A stretch of 64,000 bases of DNA, taken from positions 1 through 64,000 of the forward strand of contig VGHJ01000006.1 of the NCBI GenBank assembly GCA_016868295.1. Reading direction: 5' to 3'. Below are positions 48,457-59,158 of this stretch, piece after piece (position 1 is the stretch's first letter; every line of letters starts with the position of its first letter). A program made the position numbers and the translations under genes. Source of the stretch: Betaproteobacteria bacterium. Its GTDB lineage: Bacteria; Pseudomonadota; Gammaproteobacteria; Burkholderiales; Rhodocyclaceae. The notes below the pieces were generated by a model, which was not told the DNA's origin, ran no database searches, and saw only the letters and a list, made by a program, of their open reading frames with translations.

Positions 48457-50373
48457 ATGCTGACGATTACATTGCCGGATGGTTCGAAGCGCGAGTATGC
48501 CCAGGCGACCACCGTCGCCGAGGTCGCCGCCTCGATCGGCGCCGGGCTGGCCAAGGTGGCGCTGGCGGGCAAGGTCGATGGCAGGCTGGTCGATACCAGC
48601 CATCGCATCGAGAGCGATTGCGCGCTTGCGGTCGTTACGGACAGGGATGCCGAAGGGGTGGAGATCCTGCGCCACTCGACGGCGCACCTGCTGGCCTATG
48701 CCGTGAAGGATCTGTTCCCCGAAGCGCAGGTGACCATCGGCCCGGTGATCGAGAACGGCTTCTACTACGACTTCTCCTGCAAGCGCCCGTTCACGCCGGA
48801 GGACCTGGCCCGGATCGAGGCGCGCATGGCGGAGTTGGCGAAGAAGGACTTCCCCGTCGTGCGTGAAGTGTGGCCGCGCGACAAGGCCGTCGATTTCTTC
48901 AAGTCCATCGGCGAGCATTACAAGGCCGAGATCATCGGCTCGATTCCGGACGGCCAGGACGTCTCGCTCTATCGCGAAGGCGATTTCGTCGACCTTTGTC
49001 GCGGGCCGCACGTGCCGTCGACCGGCAAGCTGAAGGTCTTCAAGCTGATGAAGGTGGCCGGCGCCTACTGGCGCGGCGACTCGCGCAACGAGATGCTGCA
49101 GCGCATCTACGGCACGGCCTGGGCGAAGAAGGACGAACTCGACGCCCACCTGCACATGCTGGAGGAGGCGGAGAAGCGCGACCATCGCAAGCTTGGCCGC
49201 CAACTCGATCTCTTCCACCTGCAGGATGAGGCGCCCGGCATGGTGTTCTGGCATCCGAAGGGCTGGGTTATCTGGCAGGAGGTGGAGCAGTACATGCGCC
49301 GCCTGCTCTCGGCCAACGGCTACCAGGAAGTGCGCACCCCGCAGGTGATGGACCGCGTGCTTTGGGAAAAGTCGGGCCATTGGGAGAACTATGCCGAGCA
49401 CATGTTCACCACCAAGGCCGAGGAGCGCGACTACGCCGTCAAGCCGATGAACTGCCCCGGCCACGTGCAGATCTTCAACCAGGGCATCAAGAGCTACCGC
49501 GATCTGCCGCTGCGACTGGCCGAGTTCGGCTCCTGCCACCGCAACGAACCTTCCGGCGCGCTGCACGGCATCATGCGCGTGCGCGGCTTCGTCCAGGACG
49601 ACGCGCACATCTTCTGCACGGAAGAGCAGATTCTGTCCGAGTCCGCCGCCTTCATCGACCTGCTGCGCAAGGTGTATGCGGATTTCGGCTTCAACGACAT
49701 CCTCGTCAAGCTGTCCACCCGGCCGGAGAAACGCCTCGGCTCCGACGAGACCTGGGATCGCGCCGAAGCGGCGCTGGCGCAGGCGCTCGACGACAAGGGT
49801 CTGAAATACGACTTGCAACCGGGCGAGGGGGCCTTCTACGGCCCGAAGATCGAGTTTTCGCTCAAGGATTGCCTGAACCGGGTCTGGCAGTGCGGCACGC
49901 TGCAACTGGATTTCTCGCTGCCGGGCCGGCTGGGAGCGGAGTATGTCGCGGAGGACAACACGCGCCGGCAACCGGTCATGCTGCACCGGGCCATCCTCGG
50001 CTCCATGGAGCGCTTTATCGGCATCCTCATCGAGCACCATGCCGGCGCCTTCCCGCTCTGGTTGGCGACGGTTCATGCAGTGGTGATGAACATCTCCGAG
50101 CATCAGGCCGATTACGCAGAATCTGTTGCGGAAAAGCTACGTCAAGCCGGCTTGCGGGCTGTTGCGGATTTGCGCAACGAGAAAATTAGCTATAAAATAC
50201 GCGAACATAGCTTGCAGAAGCTGCCTTATCAGATCGTCGTGGGCGACAAGGAAAAGGCAGCCGGGCTGGTCGCCGTGCGTGCCCGGGGAGGTCAAGACCT
50301 CGGGCAAATGTCCCTCGAGACGTTTGTCGAACGCCTGACGCGAGAACGCGATGCGCGGGCCGGGGCGGCCTGA
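48457..50373 (+). CDS. thrS: Threonyl-tRNA synthetase
   Basis: A class II synthetase of 638 residues, the usual length. It has an N-terminal TGS domain ([20 protein letters not shown]), an editing domain with [20 protein letters not shown], and zinc and catalytic motifs (motif 2 [19 protein letters not shown]). Motif 3 is [20 protein letters not shown]. The C-terminal anticodon-binding domain is about 540-638 ([20 protein letters not shown]). No clear Shine-Dalgarno precedes the ATG. It leads the thrS-infC-rpmI-rplT operon. Confidence 0.98.
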   Translation: MLTITLPDGSKREYAQATTVAEVAASIGAGLAKVALAGKVDGRLVDTSHRIESDCALAVVTDRDAEGVEILRHSTAHLLAYAVKDLFPEAQVTIGPVIENGFYYDFSCKRPFTPEDLARIEARMAELAKKDFPVVREVWPRDKAVDFFKSIGEHYKAEIIGSIPDGQDVSLYREGDFVDLCRGPHVPSTGKLKVFKLMKVAGAYWRGDSRNEMLQRIYGTAWAKKDELDAHLHMLEEAEKRDHRKLGRQLDLFHLQDEAPGMVFWHPKGWVIWQEVEQYMRRLLSANGYQEVRTPQVMDRVLWEKSGHWENYAEHMFTTKAEERDYAVKPMNCPGHVQIFNQGIKSYRDLPLRLAEFGSCHRNEPSGALHGIMRVRGFVQDDAHIFCTEEQILSESAAFIDLLRKVYADFGFNDILVKLSTRPEKRLGSDETWDRAEAALAQALDDKGLKYDLQPGEGAFYGPKIEFSLKDCLNRVWQCGTLQLDFSLPGRLGAEYVAEDNTRRQPVMLHRAILGSMERFIGILIEHHAGAFPLWLATVHAVVMNISEHQADYAESVAEKLRQAGLRAVADLRNEKISYKIREHSLQKLPYQIVVGDKEKAAGLVAVRARGGQDLGQMSLETFVERLTRERDARAGAA

Positions 50374-50399
50374 TTTTCAATTTTTCGGAGACTCGAACC

Positions 50400-50933
50400 A
50401 TCGCAATACAGCAGAAGGCGCAGCGCCTGAATGAAGAAATCAACGCCCCGGAAATTCGTTTGATCGGGGAAAACGGCGAACAGGTCGGGATCGTGACGGT
50501 CCAGGCTGCGCTGAGGTTGGCCGAGGAAGCGGGTGTGGATCTGGTGGAAATCGCTCCGCTGGCGAAGCCACCGGTCTGTCGCATCATGGACTACGGCAAG
50601 TTCAAGTATGCCGAAGCCAAGAAGGCGCATGAGGCCAAGCTGAAGCAGAAGCAGATCCAGGTGAAGGAAGTGAAATTTCGCCCGGGAACGGACGAAGGCG
50701 ACTACCAGATCAAGCTGCGCAATCTGATCCGCTTTCTGCAGGAAGGCGACAAGACGAAGGTCACCTTGCGTTTTCGCGGCAGGGAAATGGCGCACCAGGA
50801 GTTCGGCGTGCGCCTGCTGGAGCGGGTGAAGGCCGACCTGGAGTCGTACGGCACGGTCGAGCAGTTTCCCAAGATGGAAGGCCGTCAGCTCATCATGGTG
50901 CTGGCGCCGATGAAGAAGCAGCAGAAACATTGA
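50400..50933 (+). CDS. infC: Translation initiation factor IF-3, AUC start codon
   Basis: A 177-residue factor that prevents premature subunit joining and proofreads start codons. No ATG, GTG or TTG lies in frame upstream of the conserved N-terminus. Only ATC at 50400 fits ([20 protein letters not shown]), with GGAG nine bases before it. The N-domain carries [20 protein letters not shown], then [20 protein letters not shown], and the C-domain [17 protein letters not shown]. The non-canonical start is the classical basis of IF-3 autoregulation, because IF-3 rejects such codons. Confidence 0.95.
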   Translation: MAIQQKAQRLNEEINAPEIRLIGENGEQVGIVTVQAALRLAEEAGVDLVEIAPLAKPPVCRIMDYGKFKYAEAKKAHEAKLKQKQIQVKEVKFRPGTDEGDYQIKLRNLIRFLQEGDKTKVTLRFRGREMAHQEFGVRLLERVKADLESYGTVEQFPKMEGRQLIMVLAPMKKQQKH

Positions 50934-51057
50934 TTTCGCGCCCCTGCGGCGCAAGGCGGCATGAACCGGCCTCGACAGGTTCAGACAAGTGGCTGCGGGT
51001 TGTCGAAGCGCTTCTGCATCGGAAGCCACCCGTCACCATGTTATACGGAGCATTTCA

Positions 51058-51255
51058 ATGCCTAAGATGAAAACCAAGTCGGGCGCCGCCAAGCGCTTCA
51101 AGGTGCGGGCAGGGGGAAGCGTCAAGCGTTCCCAGGCCTTCAAGCGCCACATCCTGACCAAGAAGACCACCAAGGCGAAGCGCCATCTGCGCGGTGCCGC
51201 CAACGTGCATGATTCGGATGTGTCGTCCGTCCGCGCCATGCTGCCCTACGCCTAA
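51058..51255 (+). CDS. rpmI: 50S ribosomal protein L35
   Basis: A 65-residue basic ribosomal protein starting at ATG 51058 ([20 protein letters not shown]), with GGAG eight bases upstream. [20 protein letters not shown] is the typical middle. It lies 124 bp after infC and 12 bp before rplT, the classical infC-rpmI-rplT order. The gap after infC shows no clear terminator. Confidence 0.98.
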   Translation: MPKMKTKSGAAKRFKVRAGGSVKRSQAFKRHILTKKTTKAKRHLRGAANVHDSDVSSVRAMLPYA

Positions 51256-51267
51256 GGAGAGGACGCC

Positions 51268-51627
51268 ATGCCACGAGTCAAACGCGGTGTAACGGCGCGC
51301 GCGCGCCACAAGAAAGTTCTCGACCAGGCCAAGGGCTATCGCGGCCGCCGCGGCAGCGTCTATCGCATCGCCAAGCAGGCGGTGATGAAGGCGGGCCAGT
51401 ACGCCTACCGCGACCGCCGCCAGCGCAAGCGCCAGTTCCGCTCTCTGTGGATCGCCCGCATCAATGCCGCCGCGCGCGAACTGGGACTGACCTACAGCGT
51501 GCTGATGAACGGCCTGAAGAAGGCCTCCATCGAGGTCGATCGCAAGGTGCTGGCGGACCTGGCGGTGTTCGACAAGCCGGCCTTCGCGCAGATCGCGAAC
51601 CAGGCCAAGGCCAGCCTTTCCGCCTGA
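51268..51627 (+). CDS. rplT: 50S ribosomal protein L20
   Basis: A 119-residue primary-assembly ribosomal protein. The N-terminus [20 protein letters not shown], then [20 protein letters not shown] and [20 protein letters not shown] are characteristic. A strong ribosome site (AAGGAGAGGA) precedes the ATG. L20 is often the translational autorepressor of rpmI-rplT; no leader pseudoknot was modelled here. A terminator follows before pheS. Confidence 0.98.
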   Translation: MPRVKRGVTARARHKKVLDQAKGYRGRRGSVYRIAKQAVMKAGQYAYRDRRQRKRQFRSLWIARINAAARELGLTYSVLMNGLKKASIEVDRKVLADLAVFDKPAFAQIANQAKASLSA

Positions 51628-51642
51628 AGCCGGAAACCGGGA

Positions 51643-51672
51643 AAAAGGGGAGGCGGGGGCCTCCCTTTTTTT
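51643..51672 (+). terminator. Intrinsic terminator between rplT and pheS
   Basis: GGGAGGC-GGG-GCCTCCC-type stem (one bulged G) flanked by AAAAA and a T7 tract, 15 bases after the rplT stop. It ends only 6 bases before the pheS ATG, so pheS transcription must read through or start very close by. Confidence 0.85.
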
Positions 51673-51674
51673 GA

Positions 51675-52703
<1,029 letters not shown>

Positions 52704-52704
52704 C

Positions 52705-55083
52705 ATGCAATTCTCCGAGCATTGGTTGCGCAGTTTCGTGAATCCGCCGCTCACCAGCGCGGAGCTGGCACACGCCCTGACCATGGCCGGTCTGGAAGTC
52801 GAGGCGCTGCAGAACGTGGCGCCCGCGTTCGCCGGCGTTGTCGTGGCACAGGTGCTGGCTGCGGACAAGCATCCCGATGCCGACAAGCTGAGGCTGTGCC
52901 GGGTCGACGCGGGGCAGGGCGAGACGCTGCAGATCGTCTGTGGCGCGCCCAACGTGGCCGCCGGCATGAAGGTGCCCTGCGCCCTGGTTGGCGCGGAGCT
53001 GCCCGGCATCAGGATCAAGGCCGCCAAGGTGCGCGGCGTCGAATCCTTCGGCATGCTCTGCTCGGCGCGCGAACTGGGTCTGTCCGAGGATCATAGCGGC
53101 TTGCTGGCGCTGCCGGCCGATGCGCCGGTGGGCGAGGACATTCGGGCATATCTCGCGCTCGACGACATGTTGTTCACCCTCAAGCTAACGCCGAACCGCG
53201 CCGACTGCCTCAGCCTGAACGGCGTGGCGCGCGAAGTTGGCGCGCTCACCGGGACTGCGGTTTCCTTCCCCGTCATCCCCAAGACGACGGTCGCCAGCGA
53301 CAAGCGTCGCGACGTCATGCTGGATGCCCCCGCCGCCTGTCCGCGCTACTGCGGCCGCGTGATCACCGGCATCGACGCCAAGGCGCCCACGCCGGAGTGG
53401 ATGAAGCGCCGCCTCGAGCGCAGCGGCATCCGCGCCATCAGTGCGGTCGTCGATGTCACCAACTACGTCATGCTGGAACTGGGCCAGCCGCTGCATGCCT
53501 TCGACAACGCACGACTGCAGGGCGCAATCCATGTGCGCTTTCCCAATGCCGGCGAAAAACTGCTGTTGCTCAACGAGCAGACCGTCGAGCCCTCCGCCGA
53601 CACGGCCCTGATCGCCGACGGCAGGCGCGCCCTTGCGCTGGCCGGGATCATGGGGGGCGAGGAGAGCGGCATCTCGGATGTCACGACGGAACTCTTTCTC
53701 GAGAGCGCTTTTTTTGCGCCGGATGCCATTGCCGGCAAGGCGCGTGCCCTGGGATTTTCCTCCGACGCCTCCTACCGTTTCGAGCGCGGAGTCGACTTCT
53801 CCGCCACCCTGGATGCCTTGGAGAGGGCCACCCAGCTGATTCAGGAGATTTGCGGCGGCCAGGCCGGCCCGGTGACGGATGCTGTGGAAGCGGGGCTGCT
53901 GCCCAAGCGCTCGCCCGTGCGCCTGCGCGTCACGCGCGCCGAGAAGATCCTCGGCATCCCGCTCGGCGCGGATGTGGCGGCCCGGCTACTCAAGGGGCTC
54001 GATCTGCCCTTCACGCGCGAGGGCGACGTGATCACGGTAACGCCGCCACCGCACCGCTTCGACATCGCCATCGAGGAGGACCTGGTCGAGGAACTGGCGC
54101 GGCTGCATGGCTACGACAACATTCCGGCCCGCCTGCCGCAGGGCTCGCTCGCCATCCTGCCGCAGAGCGAACAGACGCGCAGCATCTGGCGGCTGCGTCG
54201 GCTGCTGGCGGGGCGAGACTATCAGGAGGTGGTGAACTACAGCTTCGTCGATGCCGCCTTGGAAGCCGATTTCTGCGCCAACGGCGAGCCGGTCGTCCTG
54301 GCCAACCCGATTGCCAGCCAGATGAGCGTCATGCGCTCCAGCCTGATCGGCGGCCTGGTGGCCAATCTCGTCGGCAATCTCAACCGTCGCGTGGAGCGCA
54401 TCCGTGTCTTTGAAACCGGGCGCTGTTTCGTCCGCGATGCCAGGGGCGACCAGATTCCCGGCTATCTCCAGCCGAAGCGGATCGCGGGACTGGCAGCAGG
54501 GCCGACGGCGCCTGAACAATGGGGCGTGCCGACGCGTCGCGCCGATTTCTTCGACGCCAAAGCCGACGTGGAGGCTCTGCTGGCACCGACGATGGCGACT
54601 TTCGAAAGGGTTTCGCACCCGGCACTTCATCCGGGCCGCGCCGCAGCGGTTCTCGTCAATGGCAAGACGATCGGGCTGGTCGGCGAACTGCATCCGCTCT
54701 GGACCCAGAAGTACGATTTGGGGAGCGCACCGGTCGTGTTTGAACTGGATCTCGATGCCGCGCAGCAACAGCCCCTGCCGGCCTATCGTGAGATTTCTCG
54801 CTATCCCACGGTCGTACGCGATCTGGCTCTGGTGGTCGATCAGGGTGTTTCAGCCGAGTCGTTGCGGGGCTGTCTAGTCGCGGCCGCACCGGCCTTCGTC
54901 AGGGAGGTTCTCCCGTTCGATCTCTACCAGGGAAAAGGAGTCGATCCGGAGAAAAAAAGTCTTGCATTCCGGGTGGTTATGCAAGATACTGAGAAAACAC
55001 TTTCCGATGGCGAAGTCGAAGCGGCGGTCATGAAAATGATAGAAGCCGCTGCCAGCAGATTCGCCGCCAAGCTGCGATCATAG
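52705..55083 (+). CDS. pheT: Phenylalanyl-tRNA synthetase beta subunit
   Basis: A 792-residue tRNA-binding and editing subunit. The N-terminal tRNA-binding OB domain (about 39-150) includes ADKHPDADKLRLCRVDAGQG and ESFGMLCSARELGLSEDHSG. B3/B4 editing lies around TNYVMLELGQPLHAFDNARL and GIMGGEESGISDVTTELFLE. B5 is about 405-475, and the C-terminal ferredoxin-fold anticodon domain includes AYREISRYPTVVRDLALVVD. It is paired with pheS at 1 bp spacing and followed 9 bp later by ihfA. Confidence 0.97.
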   Translation: MQFSEHWLRSFVNPPLTSAELAHALTMAGLEVEALQNVAPAFAGVVVAQVLAADKHPDADKLRLCRVDAGQGETLQIVCGAPNVAAGMKVPCALVGAELPGIRIKAAKVRGVESFGMLCSARELGLSEDHSGLLALPADAPVGEDIRAYLALDDMLFTLKLTPNRADCLSLNGVAREVGALTGTAVSFPVIPKTTVASDKRRDVMLDAPAACPRYCGRVITGIDAKAPTPEWMKRRLERSGIRAISAVVDVTNYVMLELGQPLHAFDNARLQGAIHVRFPNAGEKLLLLNEQTVEPSADTALIADGRRALALAGIMGGEESGISDVTTELFLESAFFAPDAIAGKARALGFSSDASYRFERGVDFSATLDALERATQLIQEICGGQAGPVTDAVEAGLLPKRSPVRLRVTRAEKILGIPLGADVAARLLKGLDLPFTREGDVITVTPPPHRFDIAIEEDLVEELARLHGYDNIPARLPQGSLAILPQSEQTRSIWRLRRLLAGRDYQEVVNYSFVDAALEADFCANGEPVVLANPIASQMSVMRSSLIGGLVANLVGNLNRRVERIRVFETGRCFVRDARGDQIPGYLQPKRIAGLAAGPTAPEQWGVPTRRADFFDAKADVEALLAPTMATFERVSHPALHPGRAAAVLVNGKTIGLVGELHPLWTQKYDLGSAPVVFELDLDAAQQQPLPAYREISRYPTVVRDLALVVDQGVSAESLRGCLVAAAPAFVREVLPFDLYQGKGVDPEKKSLAFRVVMQDTEKTLSDGEVEAAVMKMIEAAASRFAAKLRS

Positions 55084-55092
55084 GGAGCAGAA

Positions 55093-55404
55093 ATGACTTT
55101 AACAAAGGCGGAACTCGCCGATCTCCTGTTTGAAAAGGTCGGCCTGAACAAACGCGAAGCGAAAGATATGGTGGAGGGGTTCTTCGAGGAAATCCGTACG
55201 GCGCTGGAACGCGGCGAGAGCGTGAAGCTGTCGGGCTTCGGCAATTTTCAGTTGCGCGACAAGCCGCAGCGTCCCGGCCGCAACCCCAAGACGGGCGAGG
55301 AAATCCCGATCACCGCGCGTCGCGTCGTGACCTTTCACGCCAGCCAGAAACTGAAGGCCTCCGTCGAGAAGCTGAGCAGCCATGGCATCAAGCAGCAAGG
55401 ATGA
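55093..55404 (+). CDS. ihfA: Integration host factor alpha subunit
   Basis: A 103-residue DNA-bending protein that works as a heterodimer with IhfB. The N-terminus [20 protein letters not shown] and the beta-arm [20 protein letters not shown] are diagnostic of IhfA, followed by [28 protein letters not shown] precedes the ATG. It is in the conserved position after pheT and overlaps the next regulator gene by 23 bp. Confidence 0.97.
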   Translation: MTLTKAELADLLFEKVGLNKREAKDMVEGFFEEIRTALERGESVKLSGFGNFQLRDKPQRPGRNPKTGEEIPITARRVVTFHASQKLKASVEKLSSHGIKQQG

Positions 55405-55753
55405 CCTGCCGCCCATTCCCGCCAAGCGCTACTTCACCATCGGCGAAGTGAGCGAGCTGTGCGGCGTCAAGCCGCACGTTCTGCGCTACTGGGAACAGGA
55501 ATTCACGCAGCTCAAGCCGGTCAAGCGGCGCGGCAACCGGCGCTATTACCAGCATCATGAAGTGCTGCTCGTGCGCCGCATTCGCGAATTGCTTTACCGC
55601 GAGGGCTTTACCATCAGCGGTGCGCGCAACCGCCTCGACGAGGGGCCGGGGAAGGAGAGTCATGTTGCGGTCGCCGCATCCGCGGAGGAGCATGTGCCGG
55701 CCGCTACGCTTCGCGGGGAGATCGCCGGCATCATCGCGCTGCTGCGCGCCTGA
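55382..55753 (+). CDS. MerR-family transcriptional regulator
   Basis: A 123-residue regulator with a MerR winged helix at about 15-85 ([40 protein letters not shown] and [20 protein letters not shown]). No effector domain or metal Cys is present, only a short Ala-rich tail. This minimal MerR gene is regularly found after ihfA in beta- and gammaproteobacteria, but its target is not known. It overlaps ihfA by 23 bp, so the two are translated from one message. Confidence 0.93.
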   Translation: MASSSKDDLPPIPAKRYFTIGEVSELCGVKPHVLRYWEQEFTQLKPVKRRGNRRYYQHHEVLLVRRIRELLYREGFTISGARNRLDEGPGKESHVAVAASAEEHVPAATLRGEIAGIIALLRA

Positions 55754-55787
55754 ACGGCACCAGCCCGACTCGATCCCTTCGATACTC

Positions 55788-55796
55788 TGATATAAT
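55788..55796 (+). promoter_or_regulatory. Extended -10 promoter for tRNA-Pro
   Basis: TGATATAAT is a perfect extended -10 (TGnTATAAT), 11 bases before the tRNA. No good -35 lies upstream, which extended -10 promoters can do without. Confidence 0.72.
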
Positions 55797-55806
55797 TCGC
55801 CACCAG

Positions 55807-55884
<78 letters not shown>

Positions 55885-55920
55885 TTCTTTTCTGAGGCAG
55901 CCTTCGCCGCGCGGCACACC

Positions 55921-56664
55921 ATGCGCATCCTGCTTTCCAATGACGACGGCTATTTCGCACCCGGTATCGAGATTCTCGCCAGGACCCTGTCCGACCTAGG
56001 CGACATCACCGTCGTGGCGCCCGAGCGCGACCGCAGCGGCGCCAGCAATTCGCTGACGCTGGACCGTCCGCTGCGCCTGCGCACGGCCGCCAACGGCTTT
56101 TACTTCGTCAATGGCACGCCGACCGACTGCGTGCATCTGGCCGTCACCGGCATGCTTGATCGACTGCCCGACATGGTGATCTCCGGCATCAATGTCGGCG
56201 CCAACATGGGTGACGACACGATCTATTCGGGTACCGTCGCGGCTGCGACGGAAGGGTATCTGCTCGGCATTCCATCGCTGGCGGTGTCGCTCGCCAGCCA
56301 CAAGGCGGCGCACTTCGAAACGGCGGCGGCCGTGACGCGTCGCCTCGTGGAAAAGCACCTTGAACGGGCATTGGGCGAACCGTACCTACTCAACGTCAAT
56401 GTGCCGGACGTGCCGTCCGTCGCGCTCAAGGGCATCAGGGTGACGCGCCTTGGCAAGCGGCACAAGGCCGAGGGAGTGGTGCAGCAGGTGAATCCGCGCG
56501 GCGAGACGGTCTATTGGATCGGTGCAGCCGGCGCCGCGCAGGATGCCGGCGAAGGCACGGATTTCCACGCCGTCGCCGACAGCTGTGCCTCGGTAACGCC
56601 GTTGCAGATCGACCTGACCCGCGCCGCCCAGATCGGCGCGGTCAGGCAGTGGCTGGAAACATGA
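55921..56664 (+). CDS. surE: 5'/3'-nucleotidase SurE
   Basis: A stationary-phase survival phosphatase acting on nucleoside monophosphates. It has 247 residues from ATG 55921 ([20 protein letters not shown]). The metal-binding acids are in SNDDGY, with [35 protein letters not shown] and [20 protein letters not shown] completing the active site. The longer upstream frame runs through tRNA-Pro and is not real. Its stop overlaps pcm by 4 bp. Confidence 0.97.
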   Translation: MRILLSNDDGYFAPGIEILARTLSDLGDITVVAPERDRSGASNSLTLDRPLRLRTAANGFYFVNGTPTDCVHLAVTGMLDRLPDMVISGINVGANMGDDTIYSGTVAAATEGYLLGIPSLAVSLASHKAAHFETAAAVTRRLVEKHLERALGEPYLLNVNVPDVPSVALKGIRVTRLGKRHKAEGVVQQVNPRGETVYWIGAAGAAQDAGEGTDFHAVADSCASVTPLQIDLTRAAQIGAVRQWLET

Positions 56665-57317
56665 AGCGCGACCTGGCGGGCATCGGCCTGACGTCACAGC
56701 GCACGCGGGCGCGCATGATCGAGCGGCTGCGGGAGGAGGGCATCCGCGACGAGGCGGTGCTGAAGGCGATGGCCGCGGTGCCGCGCCACGTGTTTGTCGA
56801 GGAAGCGCTGGCACATCGGGCCTACGAGGACACCGCGCTGCCTCTCGGCTTCCAGCAGACCATTTCCCAGCCATACATCGTTGCGCGCATGATCGAACTG
56901 CTTCGCAGCGGGCGTGAACTGGGCAAGACGCTCGAGATCGGCGCCGGCTGCGGGTACCAGGCGGCCGTGCTGGCCCAGTTGGCTAGGGACGTCTATGCCA
57001 TCGAACGCATCGCCCAGTTGCTGGACCGGGCGCGCGCCAATCTGCGCCATCTGCGCCTGCCGAACATTCGCCTCAAGCATGCCGATGGCAATCTGGGGCT
57101 GGCGCAGGCAGCGCCATTCGATACAATCATCGTCGCCGCCGCGGCCTCGCACGTTCCGCCGGCGCTGCTCGAACAACTGGCACTGGGCGGTCGCCTGCTC
57201 CTGCCTCTTGGCGGGGCCGAGCAGTCACTTTGCCTGATCGAGCGCAGCTATCGCGGATACAGCGAGACCAGACTGGACGCGGTGCGTTTTGTGCCACTGG
57301 TGGCAGGAGTCGAGTGA
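56661..57317 (+). CDS. pcm: Protein-L-isoaspartate O-methyltransferase
   Basis: Repairs isoaspartyl damage in aged proteins, using SAM. The 218-residue protein starts [20 protein letters not shown]. The substrate loop is [20 protein letters not shown], motif I is [19 protein letters not shown] and motif II is [20 protein letters not shown]. It is coupled to surE by ATGA and sits in the classical surE-pcm-nlpD-rpoS order. Confidence 0.96.
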   Translation: MKRDLAGIGLTSQRTRARMIERLREEGIRDEAVLKAMAAVPRHVFVEEALAHRAYEDTALPLGFQQTISQPYIVARMIELLRSGRELGKTLEIGAGCGYQAAVLAQLARDVYAIERIAQLLDRARANLRHLRLPNIRLKHADGNLGLAQAAPFDTIIVAAAASHVPPALLEQLALGGRLLLPLGGAEQSLCLIERSYRGYSETRLDAVRFVPLVAGVE

Positions 57318-57319
57318 GC

Positions 57320-58225
57320 ATGTCACGACTACTGCAGAGAGGGATGCTCCTGATGTGGGCCATTGCCCTGACGGCGGCGTCCGGCTGCGTTTCGAAGAAG
57401 CCGGCGCCGGTGGTCGAGCGCGCTGCGCCGGTGAAAGCGCCGGCACAGGCCAGCAGCTCCGTCAGGAGCATGGATTACCATACGGTGAAGCGCGGCGATA
57501 CGCTCTACAGCATCGCGCTCGAACATGGCCAGGCCTATCGCGACGTGGCGGCCTGGAACAATATCGACAACCCGAACATGATCCGCGTCGGTCAGCAGTT
57601 GCGCGTCGCACCCCCAGAGGGCGTTGCCGTGGCGAGACCCATCGATACGCCGGCAGCGGTTGAAACGCGGCCGCTCGCTGCGGCACGGGTCGAGCCGAAC
57701 ACGGACATGGTGAAGCGCGAACCGAGGGGGGGCAAGCAGCCCTTCACCGAACAAGCCCTGGCAAGCGCGCAAAGGGAGGAACCCGCACGCAAGGAACCGC
57801 CGCCTGCGGCTTCGCCCAGACCCGAGCCATGGCCGGCCGAGCCGGCAGCGGCGGGCGGCGAGTTCAACTGGACCTGGCCGAGCCAGGGCCGCTTGATCGG
57901 TCAATTTGTCGAAGGCGGCAACAAGGGCATCGACATCGAGGGGAAAATTGGCGATGCGGTGGTGGCGGCGGAAGCCGGCAAGGTGACCTACGCCGGCAGC
58001 GGAATTCGCGGCTACGGCAACCTTCTCATCATCCAGCACCCGAACGGGTTGTCCAGCGTCTATGCCCACAACGATCGGCTGATCGCCAAGGAAGGGCAGC
58101 AGGTGGTCCGCGGCCAGAAGATCGCGGAACTGGGCAACAGCGACGCCGATCAACCCAGGCTTCACTTCGAGATCCGGCGGCAGGGCAAACCGATCGATCC
58201 GCTCAAACTGCTGCCCGTCAGGTAG
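57320..58225 (+). CDS. nlpD: NlpD-like lipoprotein, LysM + M23 amidase activator
   Basis: A 301-residue outer-membrane lipoprotein that activates cell-wall amidases at division. The lipobox is AASGC near residue 21. The LysM domain (about 49-97) has YHTVKRGDTLYSIALEHGQA, and a Pro/Ala/Glu-rich linker follows. The C-terminal LytM/M23 domain (about 190-301) has KGIDIEGKIGDAVVAAEAGK and then NLLIIQHPNGLSSVYAHNDR. The usual HxH and HxxxD zinc ligands look incomplete, as in EnvC/NlpD activators. GTG 57314 is an alternative start that overlaps pcm. rpoS promoters often lie inside nlpD. Confidence 0.93.
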   Translation: MSRLLQRGMLLMWAIALTAASGCVSKKPAPVVERAAPVKAPAQASSSVRSMDYHTVKRGDTLYSIALEHGQAYRDVAAWNNIDNPNMIRVGQQLRVAPPEGVAVARPIDTPAAVETRPLAAARVEPNTDMVKREPRGGKQPFTEQALASAQREEPARKEPPPAASPRPEPWPAEPAAAGGEFNWTWPSQGRLIGQFVEGGNKGIDIEGKIGDAVVAAEAGKVTYAGSGIRGYGNLLIIQHPNGLSSVYAHNDRLIAKEGQQVVRGQKIAELGNSDADQPRLHFEIRRQGKPIDPLKLLPVR

Positions 58226-58228
58226 CCC

Positions 58229-59140
58229 ATGCAGGACGATTCCCTTCCCGAGGACGGCGATGCGGCAGAGCCGGTCGCGGCTGAGCCGGCGCCGGCCGCC
58301 GAGCCAGAGTTCATCAACGACGTCACGCAGATATATCTCAACGAGATCGGCGCCAGCCCCCTGCTGAGCGCCGGGCAGGAACTGGACTTCGCGCGACGCA
58401 CGCGCAGCGGGGATCTGGCCGCGCGGCAGAAGATGATCGAGCACAATCTGCGGCTGGTGGTGAACATCGCCAAGCACTACCTGAACCGCGGCATGCCCTT
58501 GCTCGACCTGATCGAAGAAGGCAACCTCGGCCTGATCCACGCGCTCGACAAGTTCGATCCGGAGCGCGGTTTCCGCTTCTCAACCTACGCTACCTGGTGG
58601 ATCCGGCAGAACATCGAGCGCGCGATCATGAACCAGTCGCGCACCATCCGCCTGCCGGTGCATGTGGTGAAGGAACTCAACGCAGTCCTGCGCGCCATGC
58701 GCAACCTGGAGGCGGTGGGCGGACGCGAGTCCGGTGTCGAGGAGATTGCCCAACTCCTCGACAAGCCGGTCGAGGAGGTGCGCCAGGTGCTGGCGCTGAA
58801 CGAACATGTGGCCTCGCTCGACGCGCCGCTCGAAATCGACCCGAGCCTCTCGATCGGGGAATCCCTCGCCGACGATTCCGTCGAGCCCCCGGATATGCAG
58901 ATCCATGCCGCGGAAGTGGAGCATCTCGTGACGGAGTGGATCGGCATGCTCGGCGACAAGCAGCGCCAAGTCATCGAGTCTCGTTACGGGCTGAACGGCC
59001 GCGAAGTGGCGACGCTGGAGGAACTGGCCGAGCGCCTCTCGCTGACCCGCGAGCGCGTGCGGCAGATCCAGATTGAGGCCCTGGCCCAGTTGCGGCGCAT
59101 CCTCAAGCGCCGCGGGGTATCCAAGGACGTGCTGCTCTGA
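58229..59140 (+). CDS. rpoS: RNA polymerase sigma factor RpoS
   Basis: The general stress and stationary-phase sigma factor, 303 residues. The acidic N-terminus leads to region 1.2 ([20 protein letters not shown]), region 2 ([20 protein letters not shown], then [20 protein letters not shown]) and region 3 ([19 protein letters not shown]). Region 4 has the [23 protein letters not shown] and ends [16 protein letters not shown]. It lies 3 bp after nlpD and is convergent with mltB across 18 bp. Confidence 0.97.
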   Translation: MQDDSLPEDGDAAEPVAAEPAPAAEPEFINDVTQIYLNEIGASPLLSAGQELDFARRTRSGDLAARQKMIEHNLRLVVNIAKHYLNRGMPLLDLIEEGNLGLIHALDKFDPERGFRFSTYATWWIRQNIERAIMNQSRTIRLPVHVVKELNAVLRAMRNLEAVGGRESGVEEIAQLLDKPVEEVRQVLALNEHVASLDAPLEIDPSLSIGESLADDSVEPPDMQIHAAEVEHLVTEWIGMLGDKQRQVIESRYGLNGREVATLEELAERLSLTRERVRQIQIEALAQLRRILKRRGVSKDVLL

Positions 59141-59158
59141 TCTGGGACTGAACAGGTC

